Assembly (NCBI GenBank): GCA_034770075.1
Contig: CM068377.1
Span: 69,108,358 to 69,172,357 of the forward strand
Direction of reading: 5' to 3'
Length of the DNA: 64,000 nt
Source: Aralia elata
Lineage: Eukaryota; Streptophyta; Magnoliopsida; Apiales; Araliaceae
Under the pieces are notes generated by a model. The model was not told the DNA's origin. It saw only the letters and a program-made list of their open reading frames with translations, and searched no databases. Positions within the stretch are counted from its first letter, which is position 1. Each line of letters starts with the position of its first letter. A program made the translations under genes and the position numbers. Shown here piece by piece: positions 44,360-57,289 of this stretch.

Positions 44360-47000
44360 ACTAAAGCCAATCGCCATGGTATCTAATACCCTTCTTCTCT
44401 AAGTGACGATCATCCTGCTATTGAATAAAGCTTCAGTAGATGGATATGCAATGTTGTTCTCGAGAGTCCACTATCTCTATAGTGACTTTTCCTCTTTCAA
44501 TGATTCCACTAATCAAATGAAAGTGCCGCAACACATGTTTGAATCCAAGATGAGACTTAGGAACTATTCCTAGTTCTGTAATGAACTTTTCATCCAAACA
44601 ATCAAACTTGCAGCTTCATTTATAGCTATATACTTTGTCTTTGTCACTAAACCAATAACTCTTTGTTGTTTGGAACTTTTCCAATTCACTGCACCACCTT
44701 TCAAGGTAACGATTTACCTTAAATTGGATTTGTTATCGTCTTGGTCAGTCTGAAAAACTTGAGTCTGTTTAGTCCTCTAGTTTTAATTCAGACCTACCAT
44801 GAATCATGATCACATCTTCAGTACCGGTTAAGTACTTAAAGATGTTTATCACTGTCTTACAGTGATCATCTCCAGAATATGACTGATCAACATCAGGCCT
44901 TGTATATTCACTGCATACATGATAGTAACTCATGCGATCTCTCTTTTAATTGGAGACAATTTTAGAGAGATACACTCCACAGCTCATCATCATGAGACCT
45001 CTCTTGGAGTTTGCCATGCTAAACGCCTTTAACATCAAATGAATATACGTTCCTTGGGTAAAGCCGAACATCCTTTTAAATCTATCTATATAGATTTATA
45101 TCCCCAATTTATAGGATGCTCCTCCCAAGTCATTCATGGAGGAATGTTTAGATAATTTTATCTTTATTGATTGTAGCATTGGTGTGTTATTCTTTATCAG
45201 TAGTATATCAACATATAATACTAAGAATGTCACAGTGCTCCCACTGACCCTTTTGTACACACTAGGTTCATTCTCGTTTTTGATAAAATCAAACTCTTTT
45301 GATTGTCTCATCAAAACGAATGTTCCATCATTGAGAAGCTTGCTTCAATCCATCAATGGATCATTGTAACTTAAAACACGATTTGTTTCAACCTTTAAAA
45401 CAAATTTCTCTGGCTGTATCATACATATATTCTCCTCAAGTCTTCATTGAGGAAGGGTGTCTCCACATCCATTTTGTCAGATTTCGTAATAAGCTGCAAT
45501 CACAAGCAAAATCCAAATGGACTTGAGCATTACCCGGTAATAAGGTTTTATCACAGTCAACTCCTTGACTTGAAAAACCTCTTAAACAGGTCTGGTCTTA
45601 TAGGTCTCCACCTTGCCATTTGCCCCAGTCTTTCTCTTAAAGACCCATATTCACACTCTAGGCACTGTGCCCTTTTTGTGGAGTAACCAGAGTCTATACT
45701 TGGTTCTCATATATGGAGTCCATTTCAGATTTCATGGTCATCTGCAATTTCTCAGAGTCTTCTACTCATAGCCTCATCGTATATAACTGGATCATCATCC
45801 TCTATGATGTGTACCTCATCATCATCCTCTATAATGAATCCATACTTCCTAGGTATCTTCGGTACTCTTCCAGATTTACGATTCGGTTGTGGTATAATAG
45901 GTCTATCTATAGGTTCCTCGGTTCGACTTAAAGTGCTTTGTGGTTCTTGAACTCCTTCAAGATTTATTACCCTCCCACTAGCTCCTTCAATGATAAATAC
46001 CTTTATCTAAGAAGGCAGCGTGTAGATTATAGTAATAATACCCTAAACTTTCTTTAGGATATCCCACAACTCTGCACTTGTCAGATTTTTGTCCCAAACT
46101 TATCTTTGAAACCTTTTCACATAAGCTGGAAAACTCCTTATCTTAACATACTTAAGATTAGGAATCCTCCCTATCCATAACTTTTATGGAGTCTTGGGGC
46201 CGGATTTTGAGGTTACCTTATTTTGTAGATATGCAGCCGTTTCTAGGGCATAACCTCAGATGGATACTAGAATGTCGGTAAAAATTATTATGGACTGCAC
46301 CATGTCCAACAAGGTACAATTACTCCTTTTAGATACACCAATCAATTATTGCATATCAGGAGGTGTCCATTATGAGAAAATATCATTTTGAGATGATTTA
46401 GAAACTCATTGCACAAGTATTCCTTCCTCGATCTGATCAAAGAATCTTAATACTTTGTCAATATGTTTCACTTCTGAATTCTTTGAACATTTCAAATGAT
46501 TCAGACTTGTATTTTATCAAATACACACATTCAACTCTTTGAATGACCATCTTCTTTTCTTTTACTAGTTTGTTCAATTTGCAAAATTATTTTTCATGTA
46601 CGTCAAGTTTACAAAGTCCATCAAGTGATCTTCCAGTTTCAAACAAAACATTATCATTATAAATAGAACAACAATTGTTCTTAAATATAATACTAGAACC
46701 TTCCTTGTCCAATAACGGAAGTAATAATGTTTCTAATGAGAATTGGAACATAATAATAACTTATTAACTTAATAGACTTGCCCGTAGGCAATGCTAAACT
46801 ATAAGTTTCTATGGTTAATGCAGCAACCTTTGCTCCATTCCACACATAAGATTACTTACTCTTTGTTTAGCTTTCTACTTCTTCTTAGTCTCTGCATTAG
46901 ATTGCATACGTGAGAACTACAGCTGGTATCCAATACTCAAGTAGAACCTTAACTTACAAAAAGATTTATTTTTTAATCATGAACAAACCAGTATTTGTAA
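44360..47000 (-). pseudogene. Copia B protease-integrase-RT-RNase H, heavily decayed
   Basis: Recognisable pieces on the minus strand, right to left: integrase pieces at about 46200-46980 (a YALETAAYL-like segment), RT with a WNIRFDE-like segment and, at 45096-45314, EFDFIKNENEPSVYKRVSG and LYVDILLI, in which the YVDD motif has lost one Asp. RNase H follows to about 44370. Frameshifts and stops are frequent. No functional product is possible. Confidence 0.8.
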
Positions 47001-47834
47001 CTGAAGCTTCACTAAGCTTCTTCTGGTTAGCCTCTATAAGAATCTCCTTACAGTTTCCTTTCTAGTATCTAGGCTTATTGCAGTGGAAGCAAACTCCTTT
47101 GCTATCTGCATCAGTCTTGTTCTTATTGTCCTTTGTCTTTGCATTTTCATTTACCTTCTTTGAATTGTTCTTCTTTTAAGAAGATCCTTTGGCCCTCTTC
47201 CGCTTCCTGGAAGAATCATCTACCAGTAAGACTTGGTCTTTCTTGGTTGGAAAGTGACTATTTTCAGTTTTCAACATGTTTAAGCAATTCAGGCAGGCTG
47301 ACATATAACTTGTTCGTGTGGAAATTCACAATAATTTGTGAGAAAGAGTCCGGAAGTGATTGTAAGATCAAATCTTGGATCATCTCTCCATCCATTAAAA
47401 CCCAGTTGTCCCAATTGTTCAATCGAATTGATCATTTTTAGGACATTTGTCTGTACTGTAGTGCCATCGGTCATTCTAGATCGGAAAAGCTCCTTAGATA
47501 TCTGATATCTAATAGTCCTACTTTCCTCACCATTCAACTCCTTGAAGGTGCCAGAGTACAGTAGGAGCATCCATAGTTTCATGCTGACGCTGAAGCTCGT
47601 TACTCATGGATGCGAGCATGATACATTGAGCCAACTGTGCATCATCTTACTACTTTCTAAAAGTAACAATCTCTTCCTCAGAGCCATTGTTTGCAACCAT
47701 TGCAGGGATAAGCATATTAAGAACATAAGATAGCTTTTCAGCCTTGAGAACTATTCTCAAATTTCTTAACTAGTCCGTTTAATTTGATCCGGTATTAGCA
47801 TTAATATGCTCCGCAGTGATAGTAAATTAGACAT
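47001..47834 (-). pseudogene. Copia B gag (UBN2-type), frameshifted
   Basis: The ATG at 47834 begins SLLSLRSI-like sequence, as in copy A. An early frameshift is followed by an open piece at 47289-47582 with ISKELFRSRMTDGTTVQTNVL and IEQLGQLGF, matching copy A gag. A basic stretch and a decayed zinc knuckle follow near 47060-47220. Confidence 0.82.
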
Positions 47835-48944
47835 TGTAAAATTCTGTAAATGAATTTGTAATTTAACAACATTTTAGCATACATTCATTTTTAATTAATT
47901 ACCAAAATAAATTAGGTCTTTAATTTAAATTGGTATCTCCCACTATTTTCATCAAACTATATTACCCTCATTATATAGTTCGGCAATTCTAATTAAAGAT
48001 TTGCTAGTGAGACTAAGGATCCCATTTCAAATGTATATAGCCTTATGGTGACACAACAAACGATATATAAATAAATAGGTAGACAACTATTGTCAATTAC
48101 ATCTCTATGTAACTCCTTGTATTTTGCCTCTTAGATTATTTTGATCAAGTGGTGACACATCCGAATCAAAATTATCCAAGTTAAGTCCATCCTAGCACTT
48201 CCATATATTCGAAAGAAAAACACTGTCCTTGTGGTGACACAACAAAACAGCATCGTTCAGTCTATGTATAAGCATCAAATGTGATAATGCAACATCTTAA
48301 ATATTTAATATTTGCCTTGTGGTGACATAACAAACTCATATTAAATATTTAATACTCTATTGCTTTACCATGCTAGAAGGCGACGTTCGATATTCCAAAT
48401 ATCTTTAAACGCTTAGGACTTAATATAATTTCTTTGAGGGGTTTGTTATTATTTGTCTCATCTTGTTTAGCGCGCATTCACATATATATATAAAATATGC
48501 GTCATATTATTTAACATGCGAAGCATGTTGTATAATATATAATATATACATAGTAAGCATGCACATATAGAATACTATATTCTACCCGGATTGATTATGG
48601 ACTTTTATTCTAGTTTGGTTCACTAGAGCTACCAAGTGAACTAAAAGGTCAAACCTAGGGTGCAAGAACAAAATTTAAATATAACTATTACATTTAAATC
48701 CGGGCTCCATTACAAACGGGTCTTCAAGCACTCCTTGCTCATTTGTCTCCAATTCTTCAAGTAATTCTAACTAAACCTATTACATAAACTATTTACAATA
48801 AATAGAAACCTTTATCAGCAGTCAAGGGGAGGAAGATAGAATTTACATCAAGAAAAACTAGAGAAGACGAGGTACGCAGATCCCATTTATAAAACCCCAT
48901 TCATTCAAGCATCCACTAAAATAAATCCAATCACACATTGGTCA

Positions 48945-50808
48945 TGTTAGGTTTGTATATAACGCGAGCATGCAATCAAATTACATAAATAGAGCGGAAG
49001 CGCGATAAAATGGATTTTAAAATTTTATACAAACCATCACCAAGATCAATCCTTGTGCTCAATTAACGATATAAACAAAAGAGAAAGAGAATAAGAATTT
49101 ATACCCTCGTAGAACAAAGCTTCCTCGGGTACAAGTTCAACTCCTAGTCCTTCGTGTTCTCCTCGAATGCTACGGTGTGATTCCTTCCTTTAATCAACGT
49201 TAGCCACCCAAGTGTTTGGCCTCTAGAGGTGATCCACCAAGGAAGAACAAGTATTCAAGAAGTTGGGTATTTGGCAAAACCCTAGTTTTTATCTCTATAG
49301 AAATTGTAAGTACTCTCCACAATTTAATGCAAGAGTGTGTAACCCTAATCTATGATAAGACTCCTCTTATTTATAGATATAGGAATAACCCTTCCCTAAA
49401 CTATTTAGGATTAGGGTTTCAATTATAATTAAACTCCTTTAATTAATTATACTCCTAATCCAATTAGGAATTTGTGAGAGAGTACTTCTATTAATTAATT
49501 CTCAATCCCTATTAGGAAATAAATAATAGTTCTATTAATTAATTCCCAATCCCTATTAGGAATTAAATAATAGTAATAGTAATAATAATAATAAGACTCC
49601 TCTTATTAATTTATATTTAATATTTCCAAAATATTAAATAATAAATATTAAGCTATTTAATTTATTCTATCTCCATAGATTAAATTAAATACACTTAACT
49701 TATTATTACAATTATGTCATTTACTTCTTAAATAAATATTTTCCTTTTGCGGTGTGACCCTTTAGGTTCTCATATTAAACCGGTTGTGAATAAATCAATT
49801 AGAACAATTCTAATCTTATTTAAATAAATAAATTAAACTATTTAATTCATTTAAATAAATAATATTTATTCTACAATAAGGGTAAGCCCCCTTAGCGATC
49901 AACGACTTTTTAGATAATATAGATTTCAACATCAATCACAAAAGAACCTTTGAGTAAATAGTTACTGTACAATTCAATCCTTCTACCATACAATGTCCCA
50001 ATTAAATATAAGACATGGATTTACTGTCAAGTCTTATTTTATTTAATTATATGCATTTCGATTCCCAAATGCACAACTCTAAATAATGCAAATTAGAAAC
50101 TCCTTTCTAATTTCATTCTGCCTTGGCCAAGGACTACTGATTTGTCATTTATCGAATCACATAGGACATTCACATCTTTTACTAGACGTGGTAGATTCTT
50201 TATTGATCATTCACCTATCTCCATGTACAACTAATTATACCCAATCATACCCTTTGATATACCCCAAAGGTCTTAAGGGACATGTCAAAATATAACTCAT
50301 CATACACAAGATACTATGATGATCTCAAGTCCAAGGATCACTTGTACTACTATCACTAGAGGAATTCCTATTGACAGGCGAGTAAAACTCCATTAGGTAT
50401 TCCTTAGCGAGTCACGTTCAGTGAACTTATTCTCTAATAAGCACCTACATACTTGCTTTAGTGTCTCCACATAAATGATTATGAGATCAATCATCCTCTT
50501 CCTAAGAGCAAGCAGCGTATGTACTAATCTATCCGGATTCACTAATCCCCAATTTAGTAATCCAACGATTAGGAACAATTTTAGTTTGTGAGCTATCTAG
50601 AATTTAGATCTCATTAGCATGATCACCATCATGATTCTAAAAGCATTGCTCAATACTATGGGTTTATCACATTTAATATAACAGCACCATGTAGATAATA
50701 TAAAATGCCTTTTAAGAAAATCAATTATTTTATTAATAAATGAATAAGATTACGAATTATATGCTACATCATATCAAATATGATTAGCTTGTGTGCATAC
50801 TACTTTCA
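48945..50808 (-). mobile_element. Solo copia LTR nested in copia B
   Basis: TGTTAGG...CTACTTTCA with perfect TSDs GGTCA (48940-48944 and 50809-50813). Removing it restores the leader sequence seen in copia A around 23510-23550. It contains a 44-base tandem duplication at 49486-49573. Confidence 0.93.
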
Positions 50809-51439
50809 GGTCAGTAGTCCATAATCAATCCCTATTTATTATCATACATATCTCCATATGTATCAATAAATAACATTCATCTCATGAATAATAAAACCAT
50901 TCCATATATGCATTGATATCATTTAATGGGCAATTAAAAGTTTATAGAAATCCAATTTTTGAAACAAAATAAACTCCTTTATTTTAATCAAAATTTAAAT
51001 CATAATAAACTTATTTATTTTATTTTATCCAATTTTGAATAAAAATAAACTCCTTTATTTTTAATAAAATTCCAAATCAAAATAAACTCTTTTATTTCAA
51101 TTAACATGGAATCCAATTTCAAGTTCAAAACAAACTCTTTATTTTAACTTAAAATTGTTGGAAAATAAAATATGTTGAATCCTATTCCCTATCAAAATAA
51201 ACATCTTTATTTTTAAAGAAACATGGAATCCTATTCCATATGTGAATTAACTCCTTTATTGTAGGAAACATAGAATCCTATTCCAAAATAGAATAAACTC
51301 CTTTATTCTAGTTAACTTGGAATCTCATTCCAAGTTAAAATAAAAACTTTTAATTTTAATCATATTCCAATTCAAAATAAACCTTTTATCTTAATTGAAA
51401 AATAAATACAATAAAAAAAAATAAAAAAATTTCAAAATC

Positions 51440-51578
51440 TGCAGACCGGCGCGGCCGCGCTCCAAAATGAACTGGGAGCGGCGCGGCCACGCTGCACCCC
51501 CAGAAACGTTTTCTAGGTTCAGGCGTGGCCCCGCTCCAGAATGAACTGGAAGTGGCGCGGCCGCGCAGCGTAGCAGAG
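51440..51578. repeat. GC-rich palindrome island in the copia B leader
   Basis: GGCGCGGCCGCGC-type words alternate with GAATGAACTGG spacers. It is homologous in position but strongly rearranged relative to 23085-23222. Confidence 0.8.
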
Positions 51579-51670
51579 TTCGAAATTTTTTTCTTTGCCC
51601 AGAAAATCGATCTAATCGCATACCCATACATACACGGAATCATAATAATCGATAATTAGCACAAGGTTAG

Positions 51671-51682
51671 GCTCTGATACCA
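51671..51682 (-). promoter_or_regulatory. Copia B primer-binding site
   Basis: GCTCTGATACCA on the plus strand is the reverse complement of the copia tRNA-iMet PBS, one base from the LTR. Confidence 0.9.
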
Positions 51683-51683
51683 C

Positions 51684-53497
51684 TGTTAGGTTTTTATATA
51701 GCGCGAACATGCAATCAAATTACATAAATAGTGCGGAAGCGCAATAAAACGGATTTTAAAAAAAAATTCATACAAACCATCACCATGATAATCCATGTGC
51801 TCAATTATCAATTAAACAAAAGAGATAAAGTATGAGAATCATACCCTTGTAGAACTATGCTTCCACAGGTACGAGTTCACCTCCAAATCCTTCGCGTTCT
51901 CCTTGAATTCCAAAGATTAAATTCCTTCCTTTGATCAACGTTAGCCACCTAAGTGTTTGGCCTCTAGAGGTGATCCACCAAGGAATAATAGTTGTTCAAG
52001 AAGATAGGTGTTGGTAAAACCTAGTTTCTATCTCTATAGAAATTGCAAATACTCTCTCTCTCTTCAATTCTTATGGAAGAGTGTGTAACTGTCTAACCCT
52101 AAATCATGATAAGACTTCTCTTATTTATAGATATAGGGAACCTCCTAAACTATTTAGGATTAGAGTTTTTATTTTAATTAAACTCGTTTAATTAATTAAA
52201 CTCCTAATCCAATTAGGAATTTATGAGAGAGTACTTCTATTAATTAATTCCCAATCCCTATTGGGAATTAAATAATAGTAATTGTAATAATAATAATAAT
52301 AATAAGACTCTTCTTATTAATTTATATTTAATATTTCCAAAATATTAAATAATAAATATTAAGCTATTTAATTTATTCTATCTCCATAGATTAAATTAAA
52401 TACACTTAACTTATTATTACAATTATGCCATTTACTTCTTAAACAAATATTTTCCTTTTGCGGTGTGACCCTTTAGGTTCTCCATATTAAATCGGTTGTG
52501 AATAAATCAATTAGAACAATTCTAATTTTATTTAAATAAATAAATTAAACTATTTAATTCATTTAAATAAATAATATTTATTCTACAATAAGGGTAAGCC
52601 CCCTTAGCGATCAACGACTTTCCAGATAATATAGATTTCAACATTAATCACAAAAGAACCTTTTAGTGAATAGCTACCGTACAATTCAATCCTTCTACCA
52701 TACAATGTCCCAATTAAATATAAGATATGGAATTACTGTCAAGTCTTATTTTATTTAATTGTATGTATTTCGATTCTCAAATGCACAACTCTGATAATGC
52801 AAATTAGAAGCTCCTTTCTAATTTCATTCTGCTTTGGCCAAAGACTTCTGAGTCGTCATTTATCGAATCACATAAGACATTCTCTCATTTTACTAGAAGT
52901 GGTAGATTCTTTGTTGATCATTCACCTATCTCCATGTATAACTTATTATTCCCAATCATACCCTTTGATATACCCTAAAGGTCTTAAGGGACATGTCAAA
53001 GTATAACTCATCATACATAAGATACTATGATGATCTCAAGTCCAAGGATTGGTTGTACTACTATCACTAGAGGAATTCCTATTGACAGACGAGTAAAACT
53101 CCATTAGGTATTCCTTAGCGAGCCACGTTCAGTGAACTTATTCTCTAATAAGTACCTACATACTTGTTTTAGTGTCTCCACACAAATGATTATGAGATCA
53201 ATCATCCTCTTCATAAGAGCAAGCAACGTATGTACTGATCTATCCGGATTCACTAACCCCCTTTTTAATAATCCATCGATTAGGAACGATTTTAGTTTGT
53301 GAGCTATCTAGAATTTAGATCTCATTAGCATGATCACCATCATGATTCTAAAAGCATTGCTCAAAACTATGGGTTTATCACATTCAGTATAACAGCATCA
53401 TGTAGATAAAATAAAATGCCTTTAACAAACGAATAAGATTACAAAGTATATGCTACATCATATCAAATATGATTGGCTTGTGTGCATACTACTTTCA
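51684..53497 (-). repeat. Copia B 5' LTR
   Basis: TGTTAGGTTTTTATATAGCG...CTACTTTCA, colinear with 42539-44346; TATA box at 52122-52129 on the minus strand. Confidence 0.92.
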
Positions 53498-53502
53498 ATG
53501 TG

Positions 53503-56039
53503 ACTATGTGATTTAATGTAAAATTGTTCTACTTTACTTAATTGATTTAAATGAGATTATTTAATTAATTTAAATATGTGACATGAACTATATTATAAGT
53601 TATTTATTAAAATAAATTAGAAAGGAGGAATAAGTGAGTAACCAAATATGGCCTTAGTGCGGGTTAGAGTCAATTAACCCTTTATGGGATTAATTGACGA
53701 CCACACTCTGCCATTCTATGTCATACGCATCATTCTATCATCAGTTTCTAAAAGTTTATACAGAGAGAGAATTGAGAGGAATTAGAGAATTGAGAAGAAG
53801 TTCCATCCAATTGTTGCATAATACAAGCACTAGTCAAGGTAATTCCTCGATTTTAGACTTTAATTTATGTTCTTATGAGATTTTATCCCATGAAAGTATA
53901 TTTCAAGTTTTCTGTATAGAAAGCTCTATGGTTTAATTTTTTATAAATTAATGTTAGATGTTTGTAAGAATGCATAAATGTACTTTATATGAATTATAAG
54001 TGATTTAGAGTAGTTAAATCCATGAGATTATGTGTTTAAATGAAGTTCTGGAATTTACAGAGTAGTTGTATACGAACATGGTTTAAATATAGGAAATTGG
54101 TGTCTGTTTTGCATATTAATCGGTTAAATTGATCACTAATTATGTTTATGCATGTAAAAACGAAGAAAACAAGAGTTAAATGGATTGAATTGGTTAAAAA
54201 ACGAATTTATAGTAATTGATTTTGTTAACTGTATCAAAACTTGGCAATAAAGTACGAACAGTTAAATTTTAGCCTTTAATTGGATTGTGTTAGGTTGTCT
54301 GTGATGTTAAAATCACTGTTTATGGAATGGGTTTTGATTTCATTCCATATATCATAATTGGGTAGTGATTTAATCGGTGAATTGTGAAAAACTTTGGCCA
54401 AATTTGGCATTTTTCTGTGTTTTTCGCGAACTGTAGAATTTGGAATTCATGTTTCTCGCCCCGGCGAGCTCAATGAACTGCGTTTTCTCGCCCCGGCGGG
54501 AGCTCGCCCTGGCGAGCTCATTGAACTGAGTTTTCTCGCCCCGGCGAGAAAACTGTGAAGGAAATTTGCGCCCCGTCGAAGGCTCGCTCTGGTGAGAGAT
54601 TTTGTTAAGGAATTCTCGCCCCAGTGAGCTCATTATAGGGAATGTTAAAATTTTTCTTTCTTTGTAGTTATGCTATGTCACCTTATACATGTTTAAAACT
54701 TAGATTAATGTGTTGAACGAATACCAAGATGTTGAGTTGGATGCTAAGCATATACTTTCTGATTATAGAATATAAAGATTGATGAACCCTAACTTAGCGT
54801 TGAGTTTTAGGAATTCTTAAGTATGATATTGCTATAATTAAGCTTACAACTTCTGAAGTGAGACTGATAACCAGAAAACATTTGAGATATTAAAATGAAA
54901 TTGGAAAAGAATGAGTCCTGAAGTGTTTATAATACTGTAACTAATTATTGTTACTGCTTTATAAACGGAATGTATAGGTTGATTAAAGAACGTGAATTTT
55001 AATTTGTAATCTACGCACAAGTCAAGTTTTCTAACCTTAATCTTTTATTTCATCGAAAGCAAGCTTACTACTCCTAATCTTGTTATTTCGTTGAAAGCAA
55101 GTATCTTATCCTTATTTAATTATTTCTACGCAAGTTCCTGAACTTCATCCTTTTATCATGCAAGTTTTATAATGCTATTACTTACGTGAGCAAATTCTTA
55201 ATTCTATTTCATTCAATTGTATCTTTTGTGAGATTCAGTCTTTGATTCTCGAATATTAATTACATTTTTATTGAACCTTGATTGACTAGCAAACCCTTAT
55301 TGATTCAACTAGTCTATAGTTGATGAGCGTTCTAAATTCTAGAAATGTATTAAAGTAAATCCAAACCAAACTTCCTTTGGTGCGGACTCCGATGTCTAAC
55401 TGAGATGAACAACCCTTATACAGGGGATTTTATTTACGCGTTAGCATTAAGATGTTGTGCACATACATGGTACAAATGGCTGATCCCCCCCTAAGTACGA
55501 GAACTAAGGCCCATATAGTCTTACGACCGTTAAAGGTTTAAAGTAGAAATAGCTCGTGGTCTTAAGACCCTCAGATGTTCTTTTGAATCTTGTTTTACAT
55601 TCTTGACTCAAAAGCTGAATCTTCGATTATTCAATATCCGTTGATTATTTTGCATGTTATTATTATTATTTTTATTGTGTTACTTGTTGGGAAATTGTTG
55701 CTCACCCTTGCATAATAACATTGCAGCTAAAGTTGAAAGAGTTAACGAGCCGTCCACTAGTAAGGGCAAAGGAAAAGCAAACAAGTGATGAAGACTTGTT
55801 GTATTTGTTTTAATGATGTTTATGTATTAGACTGGATTATGTTTCTGCATTTGATGTTTAATTAAGGTTGGATGACCTGGGACTTATTTGTTAAAAATGA
55901 TGTAACCCTTTAATCAGAGATTTCTATTTTTATTAAGAGTTTTTGTTTATTTTGAATAGGTAGTTAGACGTAATGTGATGTATTTGAATAGTGAACACCA
56001 AATCCTGAGGAAACGAAGTACCCGGATTTGGGGGTGTCA
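53503..56039 (+). repeat. Tekay 5' LTR, second part
   Basis: This continues the LTR after copia B and ends GGATTTGGGGGTGTCA. A GC-rich island is at 54425-54640 and a degenerate GCAAGTT repeat at about 55010-55210. Confidence 0.92.
54425..54640. repeat. GC-rich palindrome island in the Tekay 5' LTR
   Basis: CTCGCCCCGGCGAG (6-base arms, 2-base loop) recurs, separated by CTCATTGAACTG spacers. GGAGCTCGCCCTGGCG at 54499-54514 is identical to the reverse complement of 39222-39237 in the unrelated Athila-2 LTR. The right-LTR counterpart at 63105-63270 has fewer, altered units. Confidence 0.85.
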
Positions 56040-56044
56040 GAAGT

Positions 56045-56056
56045 TGGTATCAGAGC
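56045..56056 (+). promoter_or_regulatory. Tekay primer-binding site (tRNA-iMet)
   Basis: TGGTATCAGAGC lies five bases after the LTR end. Confidence 0.9.
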
Positions 56057-56273
56057 TGTAGATTATGAACCTTAGGTGGGGAAACCTTAGGGTAGTAGCC
56101 TTTTAAGAGTCAAAAAATATAGAGGTGATAAACTCTTAACGAGTTTTAAGGAATGAATTACGAAATTCATTAAAGATAATAAAAGACTTTATGTGCTATA
56201 TGCTTATGTGTTAATAACCTTTGTGCTGCGACTAGTGCCGAGTATTAATTAAAATTTAAACTTTGTTGTCAGG

Positions 56274-57037
56274 ATGTCGGATGTTGGAGGATTCAGTCAG
56301 CCTAGGGATGTTGAGCCCCGAATGGCTGAAGAGGAGGAGCCCCATGATATCCATATTATCCGGGAGCAGTTGATACAGAGAGAGCCATCTCCATTAATCA
56401 CTATTGTGGGTCAGAGCATGATCCTGAGATTGATTCAGAGGAGGACTCTGAAGATGTTAAGACAGAGGCTGAGAAGGATGATGAGGATCCTGAGGAGGTA
56501 CCCCTTACCTCTGTCAATGTTGAGATGTATGATGCCTTGTATGATCGTACAATAGAGTTGCAGGATAGAGTCAGAGACTTGGAGGGACTGGCAAGTAGAC
56601 GTCAAACTCTTATAGATCAGAAGAACAAGAAAATTGAGGATCTTGATATACGTCTTGGAGATGTGGAGTGGAAGTTAGTTTAGGCAGAAAGCCAAAAGGA
56701 AGACCTTTTAGCTGAGAATGAGAAGATGAAACTTGAGATTCAGAAACTGAAGGACGATCTGAGTGAGGAGTCAGCAGAACGTGCTAGAGCATAAGATGCT
56801 TGGATGAACACCGCTCGACGTACAGAGATTTCCGAAGAAGGCGAACGGGCAAAGAAGGCTAAGATTGAGGAGACAGACTATACTTTTCAGACAACGATTG
56901 ATAGGGCCCAGGATCGAGTTCTCCACTATCCAGTTCAGTTCGAGGACTTACCATGGTACATGTTGCATCGCAAGACGATGTGCCATATCATGGAGGAGGA
57001 ACGTAGAAAGGAGGTTCGACACCTTAGTAGGCCGTGA
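56274..57037 (+). pseudogene. Extra coiled-coil ORF upstream of Tekay gag, broken
   Basis: This separate reading frame lies between PBS and gag. The ATG at 56274 follows an acceptor-like TTTGTTGTCAG. Allowing one frameshift near 56412 and two nonsense codons (about 56681 and 56792), it encodes about 255 residues: an acidic N-terminal third (EEDSEDVKTEAEKDDEDPEE), then a long heptad-patterned region (QKNKKIEDLDIRLGDVEWKL and LAENEKMKLEIQKLKDDLSE), then a C-terminal part (DRVLHYPVQFEDLPWYMLH). I recognise no domain. The protein-like composition and single persistent frame argue that it was once coding. Gag starts 250 bases after its stop, again behind an acceptor-like TTCTTGAACAG, so alternative splicing may have separated the two. 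Confidence 0.6.
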
Positions 57038-57289
57038 TAGTAGAAGTTTTGAAATATGTGTAAATATTTGTGATAGCTAGTAATGTAAATTTCAGCGTGA
57101 TTATACACAATGGAATATGACTATTTAATCCTAAAGATCTTTCTATGTTTAAGACTTTTGAATTAATGAAATATCAATTTTATTTGAAGATATTATGTGT
57201 TAAATGTTTAACCTGAATTGTTTGAGTTAAATGTTGAACACTTAAGAAATTGAGTGTTAATCTAATAAGCGCATATTCTTGAACAGAAA

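Larger units (their letters stand above)
47835..51670 (-). promoter_or_regulatory. Copia B leader, split by a solo LTR
   Basis: Homologous to the copia A leader. The apical-motif hairpins are at about 48030-48360, the AACATGC hairpin near 48505-48545 and the GC island at 51440-51578. The solo LTR lies at 48945-50808. No credible coding sequence. Confidence 0.75.
42539..53497 (-). mobile_element. Copia copy B (minus strand) inside the Tekay LTR
   Basis: Perfect TSDs ATGTG at 42534-42538 and 53498-53502. It has both LTRs, PBS, leader, decayed gag-pol and PPT, and carries a solo LTR of its own family. It retains the integrase/RT region deleted from copy A, but with many frameshifts. Confidence 0.92.

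Noticed and set aside
44281..45931. Short plus-strand ORFs across copia B pol
   Set aside because: Shadows of the decayed minus-strand pol; none shows a domain.
51386..51643. ORFs over the copia B GC island, and 23039-23224 in copia A
   Set aside because: Same reason: GC-rich repeats read through in several frames with no conserved frame between copies.
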